From contig CALLKH010000039.1 in the NCBI GenBank assembly GCA_938008425.1, forward strand, positions 1 to 26,405: a stretch of 26,405 nt of DNA, read 5' to 3'. Below are positions 7,068 through 15,505 of this stretch, one piece after another. The notes under the pieces were generated by a model. It saw only the letters and a list, made by a program, of their open reading frames with translations, was not told the origin of the DNA and made no database searches. Made by a program: the position numbers and the translations under genes. The DNA comes from an uncultured Planctomycetaceae bacterium. GTDB taxonomy: Bacteria > Planctomycetota > Phycisphaerae > UBA1845 > UTPLA1. Each line of letters opens with the position of its first letter. Within the stretch, counting starts at the first letter, position 1.

Positions 7068-7814
7068 GTGTTTACACCACCGGGCAGTTCCGTCAGGGTT
7101 CTCCTCGCAATCACTGTCATCGCCGGATTCGCTCTCACCCAAGAAACGCGGGCGGATTGGTATTCCGGAGACCCCTATCAGTCTCAAACCGGCTGGCCGC
7201 AATACACCGAGAATCTCTCGAACGCCAATCAGGTGTACGCCCTGACCTACGATAATGTGACCTGGAACCCGGGAGCGGGAGGCGGCGTGGTCGATCGCGT
7301 CGGCGGACATTTCCATTCATTCAACGCAATCAGCGGCTCGGTCATCGACACGGCCCGTTTCGAAATCCGAACGGGCATGTCGCACGGCGTCGGTGGCACG
7401 CTTGTGACATCCGGAACCGGCTCCGTCACCACGGCCGCCACGGGATTCCTTCAGGGTGGTGCGGCCGTGTGGGAAGTCAGCGTCGACGTGCCCAATTTCA
7501 CCCTGCCGGCCGGAAACTACTGGTTCGGCCTCGCGATCGGAACGACCAGCCAGGACCCCAACGACATCGGCTGGTTTGTCGCATCGACCTCGGGCGCCAA
7601 CGGCATCGGCGGTCCGCTCGGCGACGATCTGTCGATCTATTATCAGAGCGTTGGCGCCTTTATCGCCTGGAACTACACCGAGAGCGCGATCGCCAATCCG
7701 ACCTTGACCGGCTTCGACCCTTCATACTTTATCCAGGAAGTTCCCGAGCCATCGACGTTGATCATGGCCGGCATGGCGACGCTGCTGCTCACCTGCCGAC
7801 GATCACGGCGCTGA
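7068..7814 (+). CDS. Exported PEP-CTERM sorting-domain protein of unknown function
   Basis: I place the start at GTG 7068, because AAGGG lies 7 nt upstream and the product then begins with a good signal peptide: Arg10, hydrophobic VLLAITVIAGFAL, then TQETRA before DWYSGD. This gives 248 residues; the frame is open further upstream but that part is Arg/Pro-rich and unlike protein. The mature part (about residues 30-224) is rich in Gly, Thr, Asn and aromatic residues, looks all-beta, and has no known enzyme motif. The C-terminus carries the sorting signal VPEPSTL (from residue 225), a hydrophobic helix and the basic tail CRRSRR. PEP-CTERM proteins are cut by exosortase (EpsH/XrtA type) and usually belong to the envelope or extracellular matrix. 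No exosortase is in this window. Confidence 0.85.
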   Translation: MFTPPGSSVRVLLAITVIAGFALTQETRADWYSGDPYQSQTGWPQYTENLSNANQVYALTYDNVTWNPGAGGGVVDRVGGHFHSFNAISGSVIDTARFEIRTGMSHGVGGTLVTSGTGSVTTAATGFLQGGAAVWEVSVDVPNFTLPAGNYWFGLAIGTTSQDPNDIGWFVASTSGANGIGGPLGDDLSIYYQSVGAFIAWNYTESAIANPTLTGFDPSYFIQEVPEPSTLIMAGMATLLLTCRRSRR

Positions 7815-7950
7815 CGACCGCGCTCGACGGCCGGACGGCTGCCCACGACATCGCGAACCGCCCGTCATTGTTTCCCCGCGCTGAAGCGCCTCCCGGCAAT
7901 GGCCCATCGTACAACTGCGCGCGTGGGCGAATGCGCGATTCAAACGAAGA

Positions 7951-8115
7951 ATGAAACTCCCCTCGAGGCTGCAACAGGCCGAAGCCGAAGCCACCACCTA
8001 CCACGGGAACCATTTTCAATGGTCATCCAGCGCACCGGTGTTCGATTCGTTCTTAAAGGGAGCGGTTAATGCTATCCTGAAGGGGTTGACGGCGGCGGCG
8101 GGGTCCAAGGAGTAA
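7951..8115 (+). CDS. Small 54-residue protein; best-preserved copy of a three-copy intergenic family
   Basis: ATG 7951 to TAA 8113-8115 encodes 54 residues. The N-terminal third is charged (LQQAEAEATTYHGN); the core reads HFQWSSSAPVFDS then FLKGAVNAILKGLTAAAG, which would form a cationic amphipathic helix. The 108-nt core (7996-8103) aligns without gaps to 10509-10616 (82/108 identical by hand count) and 16754-16861 (80/108). Between this copy and the second, 15 of 26 differences fall at codon third positions, which is a coding signature. No convincing Shine-Dalgarno is seen. It lies 136 nt after the PEP-CTERM gene on the same strand. I do not recognise the family. It could be a functional small protein, a small toxin-like peptide, or a remnant of a mobile element. 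Confidence 0.5.
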   Translation: MKLPSRLQQAEAEATTYHGNHFQWSSSAPVFDSFLKGAVNAILKGLTAAAGSKE

Positions 8116-8296
8116 ACCGACCGGCTGAGCCGATTGATTGCACTCGAAAGGATTTTCAAGGACCGGAGGCACATCACACTTTTTTGCGCATTCTCCCGAT
8201 TGTCGGTCGGGAGTAGCCCATTGTTTCCGGGTGTTTCCTGGAGTCTCATGAGGCGTAACGGCGATTCAGGCCGGCATTGCACAAGAGGCAGCCCGA

Positions 8297-9007
8297 GTGA
8301 GTATTGAGACGAAGTGCGATCCTGCGGTTCGAGCAATGCTGCAGTTCGTTCTCGAACGGTGCCGGAAGGATTTCCTGGCGAGGACGCTGGTTCAGGTCAT
8401 CCCTTCAAGTGACAACGATGCCCGTTCAGCGGTCATGCGGACGATTGAGGCTCTGTATGAAAGTGATTTGGAGTTTCTCTCAATCGATGACACGACGTTG
8501 AGCCTGGTTTCTGACCTGGTGTACGTCGGCGGCCGGGAATTAGTGCTCGGAGGAGCGGGGCTTCGCATGGGGATCCAGCCGGAGGTCATCGGCCTGACCG
8601 CTGCGATCATGCTGATCTCTTACGTACCATGTCACGCCAACTGCCAGGATGAGAAATGGCTTTGCCTGGCGATTTTGGCCGACTGCTGCCGGAGGATCGG
8701 CGTGAGCGCGATAGCGCTTGCCATTGCGTTTATCAGCAGACTGGCCGATGCAGATCAGCATCAGGGCTCCAGGACTGCCTATTCCGCGGCTCGAGCCATC
8801 CTCAGCGTGGTTCTAGCGCGCCACGACGATGCAGTTTGCAGGGACGCTCTCGAAGTCGATGCCGGTCTCGAACGGAGTGATGACTTCCTGCCCGATCAGG
8901 AGTCAACTGAATTGTGGAGAGCGTTCTGGAGTTCGATCGAGCAGTCTGACACGCCAATCAGCGTACCGGAGCGATTGCGATGGGTCCGCGAAGTGTTGGG
9001 AATCTGA
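8297..9007 (+). CDS. Hypothetical protein, 236 residues
   Basis: GTG 8297 is preceded by AGAGG about seven nt upstream. The product has no signal peptide or clear membrane anchor. Its middle carries a Gly-rich segment (GGRELVLGGAGLRMG) and moderately hydrophobic helices (LTAAIMLISYVP, AIALAIAFISRLA) separated by Cys/His (CHANCQDEKWLC); the C-terminal quarter is acidic and Trp-rich (TELWRAFWSSIE). It looks mainly helical. I do not recognise a family. Its codon use is slightly less GC-biased than the peroxidase genes. It stands alone, with gaps of about 180 nt after the small ORF and 400 nt after it. Confidence 0.65.
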   Translation: MSIETKCDPAVRAMLQFVLERCRKDFLARTLVQVIPSSDNDARSAVMRTIEALYESDLEFLSIDDTTLSLVSDLVYVGGRELVLGGAGLRMGIQPEVIGLTAAIMLISYVPCHANCQDEKWLCLAILADCCRRIGVSAIALAIAFISRLADADQHQGSRTAYSAARAILSVVLARHDDAVCRDALEVDAGLERSDDFLPDQESTELWRAFWSSIEQSDTPISVPERLRWVREVLGI

Positions 9008-9408
9008 TGCCCTGCCCGCAAGCATGATCCATGTGTTACGAGCGTCTCTAGAGCGCTGGCGGGAGAGGGAAGAGCTGAGGACAGTCGATTATTCCATTCA
9101 GAACCGTCGCTGCGTCCAATCGGCCGACCGAGGTTGGAGGTGCCGGGAGTGAGGCGGGCGAAATGTCAGATCTCCCCATCATTTTCCCGGCAAACTCCTT
9201 GCAAGGGTCATGGCAAGGCAGATTGCATCCGAGATTCTCGCCAGGCAACAGTGGCAGGGAGACGTCGATCGAAGGCAATACGGCTGACGACCGATTCTGA
9301 ATCCCATCTGGACGTTGGAATCCCAACTATCGACCTGGTGGGCGGGTTGTCTATAAAGCGAGGATGTCCTCATCGATTCTCCGGGCGATTCGTTAAGAGG
9401 TTAAAAAA
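9008..9408. other. Gap of about 400 nt without a recognised gene
   Basis: Only short, unconvincing frames occur on both strands. The last 20 nt supply an AGAGG ribosome-binding site and an A-run ahead of the lipoprotein gene. No repeat or strong hairpin was seen. Confidence 0.5.
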
Positions 9409-10335
9409 ATGAAATTGTTCCTCTGTTTCGCGCCGCTTCTTGCCATTCTGCCGGCCTGCCGGCCTACCGAGCGGGTGGCGGAATGGCCGCCTCCAGAAAA
9501 AGCAGTCAAGATCGATCCTCTGCAACTCCGATGCGAAGTTTTCGATTTGGATTCCGCAAAGCCATCAAAGCCCATCCAGGGCCTGGGGGCCGTAAGCCAG
9601 TTGCATTCGTTCCGCCAGAACGAGGTCGCCTGCGGCGTGGCGATCGATCGATGCGAGGGGTCAAGGCCCGGTTCCTACAACACCCGCGTCACGTTCAAGG
9701 TTCAGTTGAAGACGCCGGCGATGGATGGTTCCGGCGCTGCGGCGAATCTGGAGTTCGAGGTTCGCCAACTCGGAAAAGACACCGCGGAGCTGAAGAAGGA
9801 GGTCTTTATTTCACGGGCGGACCGGGGCGTCCATTTTTTCCTGTCAAACGACAAGCGCCAGTTGTTTGTCTTCCGTTGGCGGCCGTTGAATTTGAATAAT
9901 TCTTCGGAGTCCAAGGAGAGAACGCTGAGAGGCGCGCTGCTTTCCATCGGGAAACCACTGCCGCCGGCGCGATTTCATTACCTGCTGAGCCCGGGGGGCG
10001 AAACGAGGGTGAAGACGTGCGTGAGCTGGTGCAATCTCGGGCTCGCGCTGGAGGAAGGAGAAAACGGCGGCTTGGGGCTGCCGATCGAGACAGCCGAAGC
10101 GGAATTATCCGCGATCGGACGGCCGGTTCCGGAAGTTTTGACGTTCTTCAAAGGTGTCATTCAGAGCGATGGATTCCCGTCGAAGATTCGGGTGCTGTGC
10201 GAGACCGCAAAGGCGAAAGAGCCGACATCGGCCGTGCGTATCCGGGGAACGGTTGAGTTCGAAGATACTGACATGATGTTCATTATTCCCGGCGAGGTCG
10301 GCGAGAATTTTCTTGTCGTGTTCCTGGATGAGTAG
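9409..10335 (+). CDS. Predicted lipoprotein of unknown function
   Basis: A 308-residue protein beginning with a short lipoprotein signal peptide, KLFLCFAPLLAILPAC, with the modified Cys at residue 17 of an LPAC lipobox. The start ATG 9409 is preceded by AGAGG and a run of A. The mature protein has alternating hydrophobic and charged segments (TRVTFKVQLKTPAMD, RQLFVFRWRPLNL, VRIRGTVEFED) that suggest a beta-rich fold, and four internal Cys residues in pairs (CGVAIDRC, CVSWC) that could form disulfides. I do not recognise a domain. It would sit on a membrane surface facing the periplasm or outside. A hairpin with 7-bp arms (10432-10460) lies about 100 nt downstream. Confidence 0.75.
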   Translation: MKLFLCFAPLLAILPACRPTERVAEWPPPEKAVKIDPLQLRCEVFDLDSAKPSKPIQGLGAVSQLHSFRQNEVACGVAIDRCEGSRPGSYNTRVTFKVQLKTPAMDGSGAAANLEFEVRQLGKDTAELKKEVFISRADRGVHFFLSNDKRQLFVFRWRPLNLNNSSESKERTLRGALLSIGKPLPPARFHYLLSPGGETRVKTCVSWCNLGLALEEGENGGLGLPIETAEAELSAIGRPVPEVLTFFKGVIQSDGFPSKIRVLCETAKAKEPTSAVRIRGTVEFEDTDMMFIIPGEVGENFLVVFLDE

Positions 10336-10431
10336 AACGCCCCAATATTCAAATGGGCAAACAACGGGGGGAAGCAATCAACGGGTGAGACATTTTGGGC
10401 TCTTGAACAGACACTCTCGAATCGGGGGACT

Positions 10432-10460
10432 CGGCACAGGGCGATTGTTCGGATGTGCCG
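10432..10460 (+). other. Inverted repeat with 7-bp arms
   Basis: CGGCACA (10432-10438) and TGTGCCG (10454-10460) flank a 15-nt loop. No T-run follows, so a Rho-independent terminator is unlikely; it could be a protein-binding site or chance. Confidence 0.35.
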
Positions 10461-10640
10461 GAAGTTCAGCGATCGTGGCATGGCTTACGGCGGTTCTCGT
10501 TCTCGTTCACCTTCGACGGGAACCATTCTCAGTGGTCCTCCAGAGCGCCGGTGTTTGATTCGTCTCTGAAGGCGTCGGTGAAAGCGATTCTGAAGGGTCT
10601 TTGGGCGGCGGTGGGAACTGAGGGTAATTCGCCCGGCTGA
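10455..10640 (+). CDS. Small-ORF family copy 2 (61 codons, doubtful start)
   Basis: The core 10509-10616 encodes TFDGNHSQWSSRAPVFDSSL, then KASVKAILKGLWAAVG, matching copy 1 codon for codon. An upstream GTG (10455) gives a 61-residue frame ending at TGA 10638-10640, but its first 18 residues (Arg/Ser/Phe-rich) do not match copy 1 and there is no ribosome-binding site. Just past the core, similarity continues into 3' sequence (both have CCGGCTGAG shortly after), with an indel that shifts the stop. It may be a decayed copy. Confidence 0.35.
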   Translation: MPEVQRSWHGLRRFSFSFTFDGNHSQWSSRAPVFDSSLKASVKAILKGLWAAVGTEGNSPG

Positions 10641-10951
10641 GACGACGATACGCAAGAAAACCGGGACATACTTCATTCAGATTAGTAGAGAATGTTCCGC
10701 TTCCTGGTCGCTCGCCCGTGGGTGAATGTGCCAGATGCGTGGCATTTACCAGCCTGGTTTTCCCCCAACGAATTATTCGATGAGAACACGCGGGCAGCGA
10801 TCCAGCCCATCCGTGGTGATTCGGCCACTGGAGTCCACGCGCTGTGATTGTAAGACGAGTCGCTTTCTTGAAGAGATGTGCGTCGGCGATTCGGCGAAGA
10901 CCTGAATCCGGAAATAATTCCAACCCGGACGCGTTAGTCACGGTAACCGGT

Positions 10952-10984
10952 CTTCATCCGTCGCCTGCAACCTGCCGGATGAAG
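10952..10984 (+). promoter_or_regulatory. Inverted repeat with 9-bp arms upstream of the first peroxidase
   Basis: CTTCATCCG (10952-10960) and CGGATGAAG (10976-10984) form a perfect 9-bp stem with a 15-nt loop. No T-run follows. The arms resemble those at 11211-11240. Confidence 0.45.
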
Positions 10985-11210
10985 GACGTGTATGAGAGTG
11001 AGATCGACATGCCCGGCCGACGAAGTGCCCACCGAACGATGGGCGATCGTCGACCGAACCAACCCCCCCGGTGCCGTAAGGCGACTTCCCTCCCGGACTC
11101 GCACCTGACGACCCGAAGGAATGAATGCGTGGCGTCGCCGCGCTGCGCGGATCGTGCGCGCCGGCTTCGCGAGACCAAACCGAATAACGAACTTACCCGT
11201 CGGCGTTGAT

Positions 11211-11240
11211 TCATCCCGACTTCGAGTCTTGCCGGGATGA
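11211..11240 (+). promoter_or_regulatory. Inverted repeat with 8-bp arms, 51 nt before the peroxidase start
   Basis: TCATCCCG (11211-11218) and CGGGATGA (11233-11240) flank a 14-nt loop, in the probable leader or promoter of the first peroxidase. Its arms share the TTCATCC word with the repeat 260 nt upstream, so both may be sites for one regulator. Confidence 0.45.
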
Positions 11241-11291
11241 GTGCGCCGCGCCCGCGCCCGCGCCCCGGCGCATTGCTAAAGGAGAACATTC

Positions 11292-13349
11292 ATGCGGCGG
11301 AAATACCGACCAATCGTTGCGATGGTGACGGCTGCCGCCGTCGCGTCCTGGAGTGGGTGTAATGAAACAATCCCTCTTCTGCCCTCGTCGCAGGAGGCTG
11401 AGCCCGCCCTTGCCGCCACCCAGGTGGACGACGACAACCGCACACCCGTCGATCAAACAGTGATCGCGCTGGACCCCGATGTGCTGATCGAAGTTGCGAC
11501 CGATGTTTACAGCGCCGATGGAGCCGGCAATAACCCGCAAAACCCTGATTGGGGAAGCAATAACGTTCGATTGATCCGAGGCGCACCGACCGCCTACGGT
11601 GACGGCATTTCGTCGCTCGCCGGGGAGAATCGACCGAGCGCCCGGGAGATCAGCAACGCCCTCGTCGACCAGGGCGACGAGGACATCATCAACGAGCGGC
11701 TGCTCTCGGCGATGATTTATGCGTGGGGGCAGTTCATCGACCACGACATCGGCCTCACGCCCGTCGGCGGGACGGAAATCATGCAGATTCCCGTTCCGAC
11801 GGGCGACCCTTCCTTCGATCCTTTCGGCACCGGCACCCAGGTCATCATGACGACACGATCCGTCTACGATCCCTCCTCGGGCACATCGGTCGACAACCCA
11901 CGTGAACAGATCAACGTGATCACGTCGTGGCTCGATGCCTCCATGGTTTACGGCTCCGATCAAGGCAGGGCGATGGAGCTGCGCACGCTCTCCGGCGGTC
12001 ACATGAAGACCGGCCCCGACCAGCTGCTGCCGCTGAACAACGCCGCGAATTTTCCGAACGGCACGCTCGCGATGGACAATGACGCGCACGTTTTCGACGA
12101 CGATCTCATGTTCGCCGCGGGCGACGTTCGGGCGAACGAAAACATCGAATTGACCGCGCTGCAGACGCTCTTCGTCCGCGAGCACAATCGGCTGGCGGAC
12201 GCATTCGCCGCCGGCGGTCTCGACGCGACCGACGAGGAGCTCTACCAGATGGCCCGTGCGGTCGTGATCGCCGAGATTCAGGCCATCACCTACAACGAAT
12301 GGCTTCCGGCGGTTCTCGGGCCGAACGCGCTGCCGCCATATCGCGGCTACGACCCCGCCGCCAATCCGGGGCTGACGAACGAGTTCTCAACGGCCGCCTT
12401 CCGATTCGGTCACAGCCTGCTCGGCGACGACGTGGAGTTTCTCGATGACCAGGGCGTGCCGGTCCACGAGGGAGTCTCGCTTGCGGAGTCCTTCTTCAAT
12501 CCCGTGCTGCTTGCCGAGACGGGCATCGATCCCGTGCTCAAGTATCTCGCTTCTGATCCGGCGTCGGAGCTGGACGATCAGATCGTCGGGAGTTTACGTA
12601 ACTTTCTGTTCGGTCCCCCCGGAGCCGGCGGTCTTGATCTCGCAAGCCTGAACATTCAGCGCGGGCGCGACCACGGACTGGCCGACTACAACACGGCGCG
12701 AGCGGCCTATGGACTGCCGCGCGTGACGAGCTTCGGGCAGATCACCACCGACGCCGCCATGCAGCAGAAAATGGAAGAGCTCTATGGTTCGGTCGACAAT
12801 ATCGATCTGTGGATCGGCGCGCTCGGCGAGGGACACACCCGCGATTCGAGCGTCGGCCCGACATTGCGGACGATCATAGGCCGCCAGTTTGCCAGCATCC
12901 GCGACGGCGATCGCCTGTGGCATCAGCGGCGGATGTCGGGAAGGCTTCTCAATATCGTTGAGAAGACACGGCTCTCCGACGTGATCGTTCACAATACTTC
13001 CCTGCGTAACATTCAGCCGAACGTGTTCTTCTTCAAGGCGGGCATCTCCGGCGCAGTCTTTGCGGATTCGAATGGCGACGGGCGCCCCAATCGCGGCGAA
13101 CGGGGAGTTGCCGGCGTCACGTTGCAACTGGTCAACGTCACGGATGACGAAGTCGCCGCGACCGGCGTCACGAACGGCCGTGGCCGTTATCGCTTTGATG
13201 TGCTCGACGGCGTACGGACCGGCGTCTATGAAGTTCGCGCGCTGGCGGACGACGGATCGGACTCGGTCCTGGCCATGAGTGAAACCGTGATGATTACAAG
13301 CGGCATGCAATTGCTTCGCCGGGTGAATATCGCCGTGCCGGTTCCGTGA
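11292..13349 (+). CDS. Secreted animal-type haem peroxidase with C-terminal SdrD/Cna-B-like domain
   Basis: A 685-residue exported protein. ATG 11292 has AAAGGAG at ideal spacing. The leader ends in ASWSGC (Cys23), a loose lipobox. The peroxidase domain (about 85-580) has the distal Asp150-His151 in WGQFIDHDI, the Arg280/Glu283 pair in GDVRANENIEL, proximal His374 in FRFGHSLL, and the family signature LNIQRGRDHGLADYN, so haem binding and peroxide-dependent oxidation look intact. About 595-680 is a beta-sandwich with DSNGDGRPNRGERGVAGV, typical of SdrD/Cna-B-like stalk domains with a calcium-type loop. It is the first of two tandem peroxidase paralogues; the stalk is absent from the second. 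Bacterial peroxicins of this kind can oxidise halides or phenols; the substrate here is unknown. Inverted repeats upstream may regulate it. Confidence 0.93.
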   Translation: MRRKYRPIVAMVTAAAVASWSGCNETIPLLPSSQEAEPALAATQVDDDNRTPVDQTVIALDPDVLIEVATDVYSADGAGNNPQNPDWGSNNVRLIRGAPTAYGDGISSLAGENRPSAREISNALVDQGDEDIINERLLSAMIYAWGQFIDHDIGLTPVGGTEIMQIPVPTGDPSFDPFGTGTQVIMTTRSVYDPSSGTSVDNPREQINVITSWLDASMVYGSDQGRAMELRTLSGGHMKTGPDQLLPLNNAANFPNGTLAMDNDAHVFDDDLMFAAGDVRANENIELTALQTLFVREHNRLADAFAAGGLDATDEELYQMARAVVIAEIQAITYNEWLPAVLGPNALPPYRGYDPAANPGLTNEFSTAAFRFGHSLLGDDVEFLDDQGVPVHEGVSLAESFFNPVLLAETGIDPVLKYLASDPASELDDQIVGSLRNFLFGPPGAGGLDLASLNIQRGRDHGLADYNTARAAYGLPRVTSFGQITTDAAMQQKMEELYGSVDNIDLWIGALGEGHTRDSSVGPTLRTIIGRQFASIRDGDRLWHQRRMSGRLLNIVEKTRLSDVIVHNTSLRNIQPNVFFFKAGISGAVFADSNGDGRPNRGERGVAGVTLQLVNVTDDEVAATGVTNGRGRYRFDVLDGVRTGVYEVRALADDGSDSVLAMSETVMITSGMQLLRRVNIAVPVP

Positions 13350-13381
13350 GAGCGGTGGTGGTTTTGATGGCTGGTCATTGT

Positions 13382-13451
13382 TCACCCGTGCACCCGGTAA
13401 CGAACCAGGGCGGCGATGGCGAAGAAACTGGAGCTGGGTGAATTCGGGGAC
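13382..13451 (-). pseudogene. Possible frameshifted PEP-CTERM tail relic
   Basis: On the minus strand one frame reads AVPEFTQLQF and, after a shift of one base, continues FFAIAALVRYRVHG then TGA. Joined, these give a VPE-type motif, a hydrophobic stretch and a basic end, the layout of a PEP-CTERM signal. No upstream gene body is recognisable. A chance resemblance is quite possible. Confidence 0.2.
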
Positions 13452-13602
13452 GGCGAAATATCGGGGACGCTCTTCTTCAGAATTGTATGAGCAAGAGGCC
13501 CCCATTGAGTTCTCACGACAGGTACCGGCCGCGCGACTAGGAATGGCGTAACGCCTGCGAACCTGGAATCTCGCCGCCCTTGCTTTGGAAAAGGAGATCG
13601 TC

Positions 13603-15333
13603 ATGAACGCTCGACACAACCAACATCCATTCAGAGCCCCGGTCATGTCTCTGGCGATGATTTCCGCCCTGTGTGTGCTCGCGGGCGGATGTCCGAACCT
13701 CAGTCCAGTGCCATTTGATGGTGACAACGTCGCGACCCGCGATTTCCCGCAGCCTCGCGGGCTTCAGCGACGTCCCCCGCGGCAGCCGGAGCAGGATCGC
13801 GGCCCCAACCCCGTGCGATTCGCGGATGAAGTGCGCACCATCAACGGCGTCGGAAACAATCGCATCGAAACCGAGTGGGGCGCCGCCGGCGCATTCTTCA
13901 TCCGGTTGTCCAGCGCGGCCTACGAGGATGGCGTTGCGGCGCCGTCCGGCCCCGATCGTCCCAATGCGCGGGCGATCAGCAATGCCGTGGTGGCTCAGTC
14001 CGAGGACATTCCCAATTCCGCCGGCGTTTCCGATTTCGTCTGGCAATGGGGGCAGTTCCTCGATCACGACATCGATGAGACGCCGATCGCCCAACCGGCG
14101 GAGCCGTTCAACGTCATCGTGCCGGCCGGCGACCCGTGGTTCGACCCGCTGAGCACGGGCATGGCCGAGATTCCCCTGAACCGTTCAGTCTTTGAAGTCG
14201 TCGATGGCGTGCGTCAGCAGTACAACGCCCTGACCGCGTTCGTCGATGGATCGGTCGTCTACGGGTCCGAACTCGACCGGGCCGAGGCGCTGCGCACACT
14301 CGATGGGACCGGACGCCTCGCAACGAGCGCCGGGGATCTGCTGCCGTTCAACACACTGGGTTTGCCGAATGCGCCGGATGACTCCGCCAACTTCTTCGTC
14401 GCCGGAGACATTCGATCCAACGAGCAGGTCGGGCTGACGGCCATGCACACGCTCTTCGTCAGGGAACACAATTTCTGGGCCGATGCGATTCGGGTTGAAA
14501 ACCCCGATCTCACCGGCGAGCAGATCTACCAGGAAGCCCGTGCGATCGTCGCCGCCGAGATCCAGGTGATCACCTACCACGAGTTCCTGCCGGCGCTCCT
14601 CGGACCCGGCGCGCTGAGTCCATACCGCGGGTACCGGGCAGACGTGAACCCGGCCATCAGCAACGAATTCGCGACCGCCAGCTACCGCCTCGGACACAGC
14701 ATGCTCTCGCCGACGCTGCTGCGACTGAACGCCGATGGCTCGGCCATTGAAGGCGGAAATCTCCCACTTGCGGACGCGTTCTTCGCACCCGACGAAACGC
14801 TGGATTGGGGCATCGATCCGATCCTGCGCGGCCTCGCCGCACAGAAGGCCCAGGAGCTCGACACTTTTGTGGTCGATGCCGTGCGAAACTTCCTCTTCGG
14901 CCCGCCTGGATCGGGTGGTTTCGATCTTGTCTCGTTGAACATCCAGCGCGGTCGCGATCATGGGCTGCCTTCGCTCAATGCGGTTCGCGCCGAAATGGGG
15001 CTCCAGATGCACGCCGACTTCGCGAGCATCAACAGCGATCCGGCCGTTCAGCAACGACTCGCGTCCATTTATGAGGATGTCAGCCAGATCGACCTGTGGG
15101 TCGGCGGCCTGGCCGAGGAGCACGTCGCCGGCGCGCTGGTGGGCGAGACGATCTTCACGATCGTCCGAGACCAGTTCGAACGCCTTCGCGACGGCGATCG
15201 GTTCTGGTATGAGCGGTACCTGCCGAACGACTTGATCGAGATGGTGGAAGCCCAGACGCTGGCAACGATCATCCGCCGAAACACCGACATCGGCGACGAA
15301 CTGCAGGATGATGTGTTTCGAGTCTCACCATAG
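13603..15333 (+). CDS. Secreted animal-type haem peroxidase, second paralogue
   Basis: A 576-residue paralogue of the preceding protein. I choose ATG 13603 rather than the in-frame TTG 18 nt earlier because AAGGAG lies just upstream of the ATG and inside the longer version. The leader ISALCVLAGGC (Cys30) is a probable lipoprotein signal. Catalytic features are all present: Asp154-His155 in WGQFLDHDID, Arg271/Glu274 in GDIRSNEQVGL, proximal His365 in YRLGHSML, and LNIQRGRDHGLPSLN. It ends right after the peroxidase domain, without the Cna-B-like stalk. After the lipobox there is a Pro/Arg-rich linker (about 45-70). It is separated from the first by 250 nt but on the same strand; a probable terminator follows at 15361-15396, so it may end a transcript. 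Confidence 0.93.
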   Translation: MNARHNQHPFRAPVMSLAMISALCVLAGGCPNLSPVPFDGDNVATRDFPQPRGLQRRPPRQPEQDRGPNPVRFADEVRTINGVGNNRIETEWGAAGAFFIRLSSAAYEDGVAAPSGPDRPNARAISNAVVAQSEDIPNSAGVSDFVWQWGQFLDHDIDETPIAQPAEPFNVIVPAGDPWFDPLSTGMAEIPLNRSVFEVVDGVRQQYNALTAFVDGSVVYGSELDRAEALRTLDGTGRLATSAGDLLPFNTLGLPNAPDDSANFFVAGDIRSNEQVGLTAMHTLFVREHNFWADAIRVENPDLTGEQIYQEARAIVAAEIQVITYHEFLPALLGPGALSPYRGYRADVNPAISNEFATASYRLGHSMLSPTLLRLNADGSAIEGGNLPLADAFFAPDETLDWGIDPILRGLAAQKAQELDTFVVDAVRNFLFGPPGSGGFDLVSLNIQRGRDHGLPSLNAVRAEMGLQMHADFASINSDPAVQQRLASIYEDVSQIDLWVGGLAEEHVAGALVGETIFTIVRDQFERLRDGDRFWYERYLPNDLIEMVEAQTLATIIRRNTDIGDELQDDVFRVSP

Positions 15334-15360
15334 GCGGTCCCGGCCATGCCGAATACGACG

Positions 15361-15396
15361 CTTCGCCTGACGGCTGTCAGACGACGGAGTTTTTTT
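15361..15396 (+). terminator. Probable Rho-independent terminator after the second peroxidase
   Basis: CTGAC (15367-15371), loop GGCT and GTCAG (15376-15380) form a stem that extends, after a mismatch, by three further pairs. A run of seven T (15390-15396) follows nine nt after the inner stem. The imperfect outer stem makes the strength uncertain. Confidence 0.5.
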
Positions 15397-15505
15397 GCGA
15401 GGCAGTCCAGGGAGGCACTAGAATGTCCAACTCCCATCTCAGTTAAGCCCCGGGCTGTCCCACGCCTGCGGGTAAGTCTTGCGAGGTACATCTAAGGAGA
15501 GAAAC

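Larger units (their letters stand above)
10336..11291. other. Long intergenic region (about 950 nt): second small-ORF copy, hairpins, peroxidase leader
   Basis: The left part holds copy 2 of the small-ORF family. From about 10645 to 10950 I see no coding frame or repeat. The right part holds two inverted repeats with related arms (10952-10984 and 11211-11240) before the first peroxidase. The length and absence of genes suggest eroded sequence plus a regulated leader. Confidence 0.5.

Noticed and set aside
9134..9412. Short open frames in the gap before the lipoprotein gene
   Set aside because: No ribosome-binding site, no family resemblance and overlapping alternatives on both strands.
11211..12185. 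A 324-codon minus-strand open frame opposite the first peroxidase
   Set aside because: Antisense shadow with composition typical of complemented GC-rich codons; peroxidase motifs on the plus strand are unambiguous.
12594..13727. A 377-codon minus-strand open frame across the junction of the two peroxidases
   Set aside because: It spans the end of one gene, the gap and the start of the other with no domain; only the short VPEF segment in the gap deserved a note.
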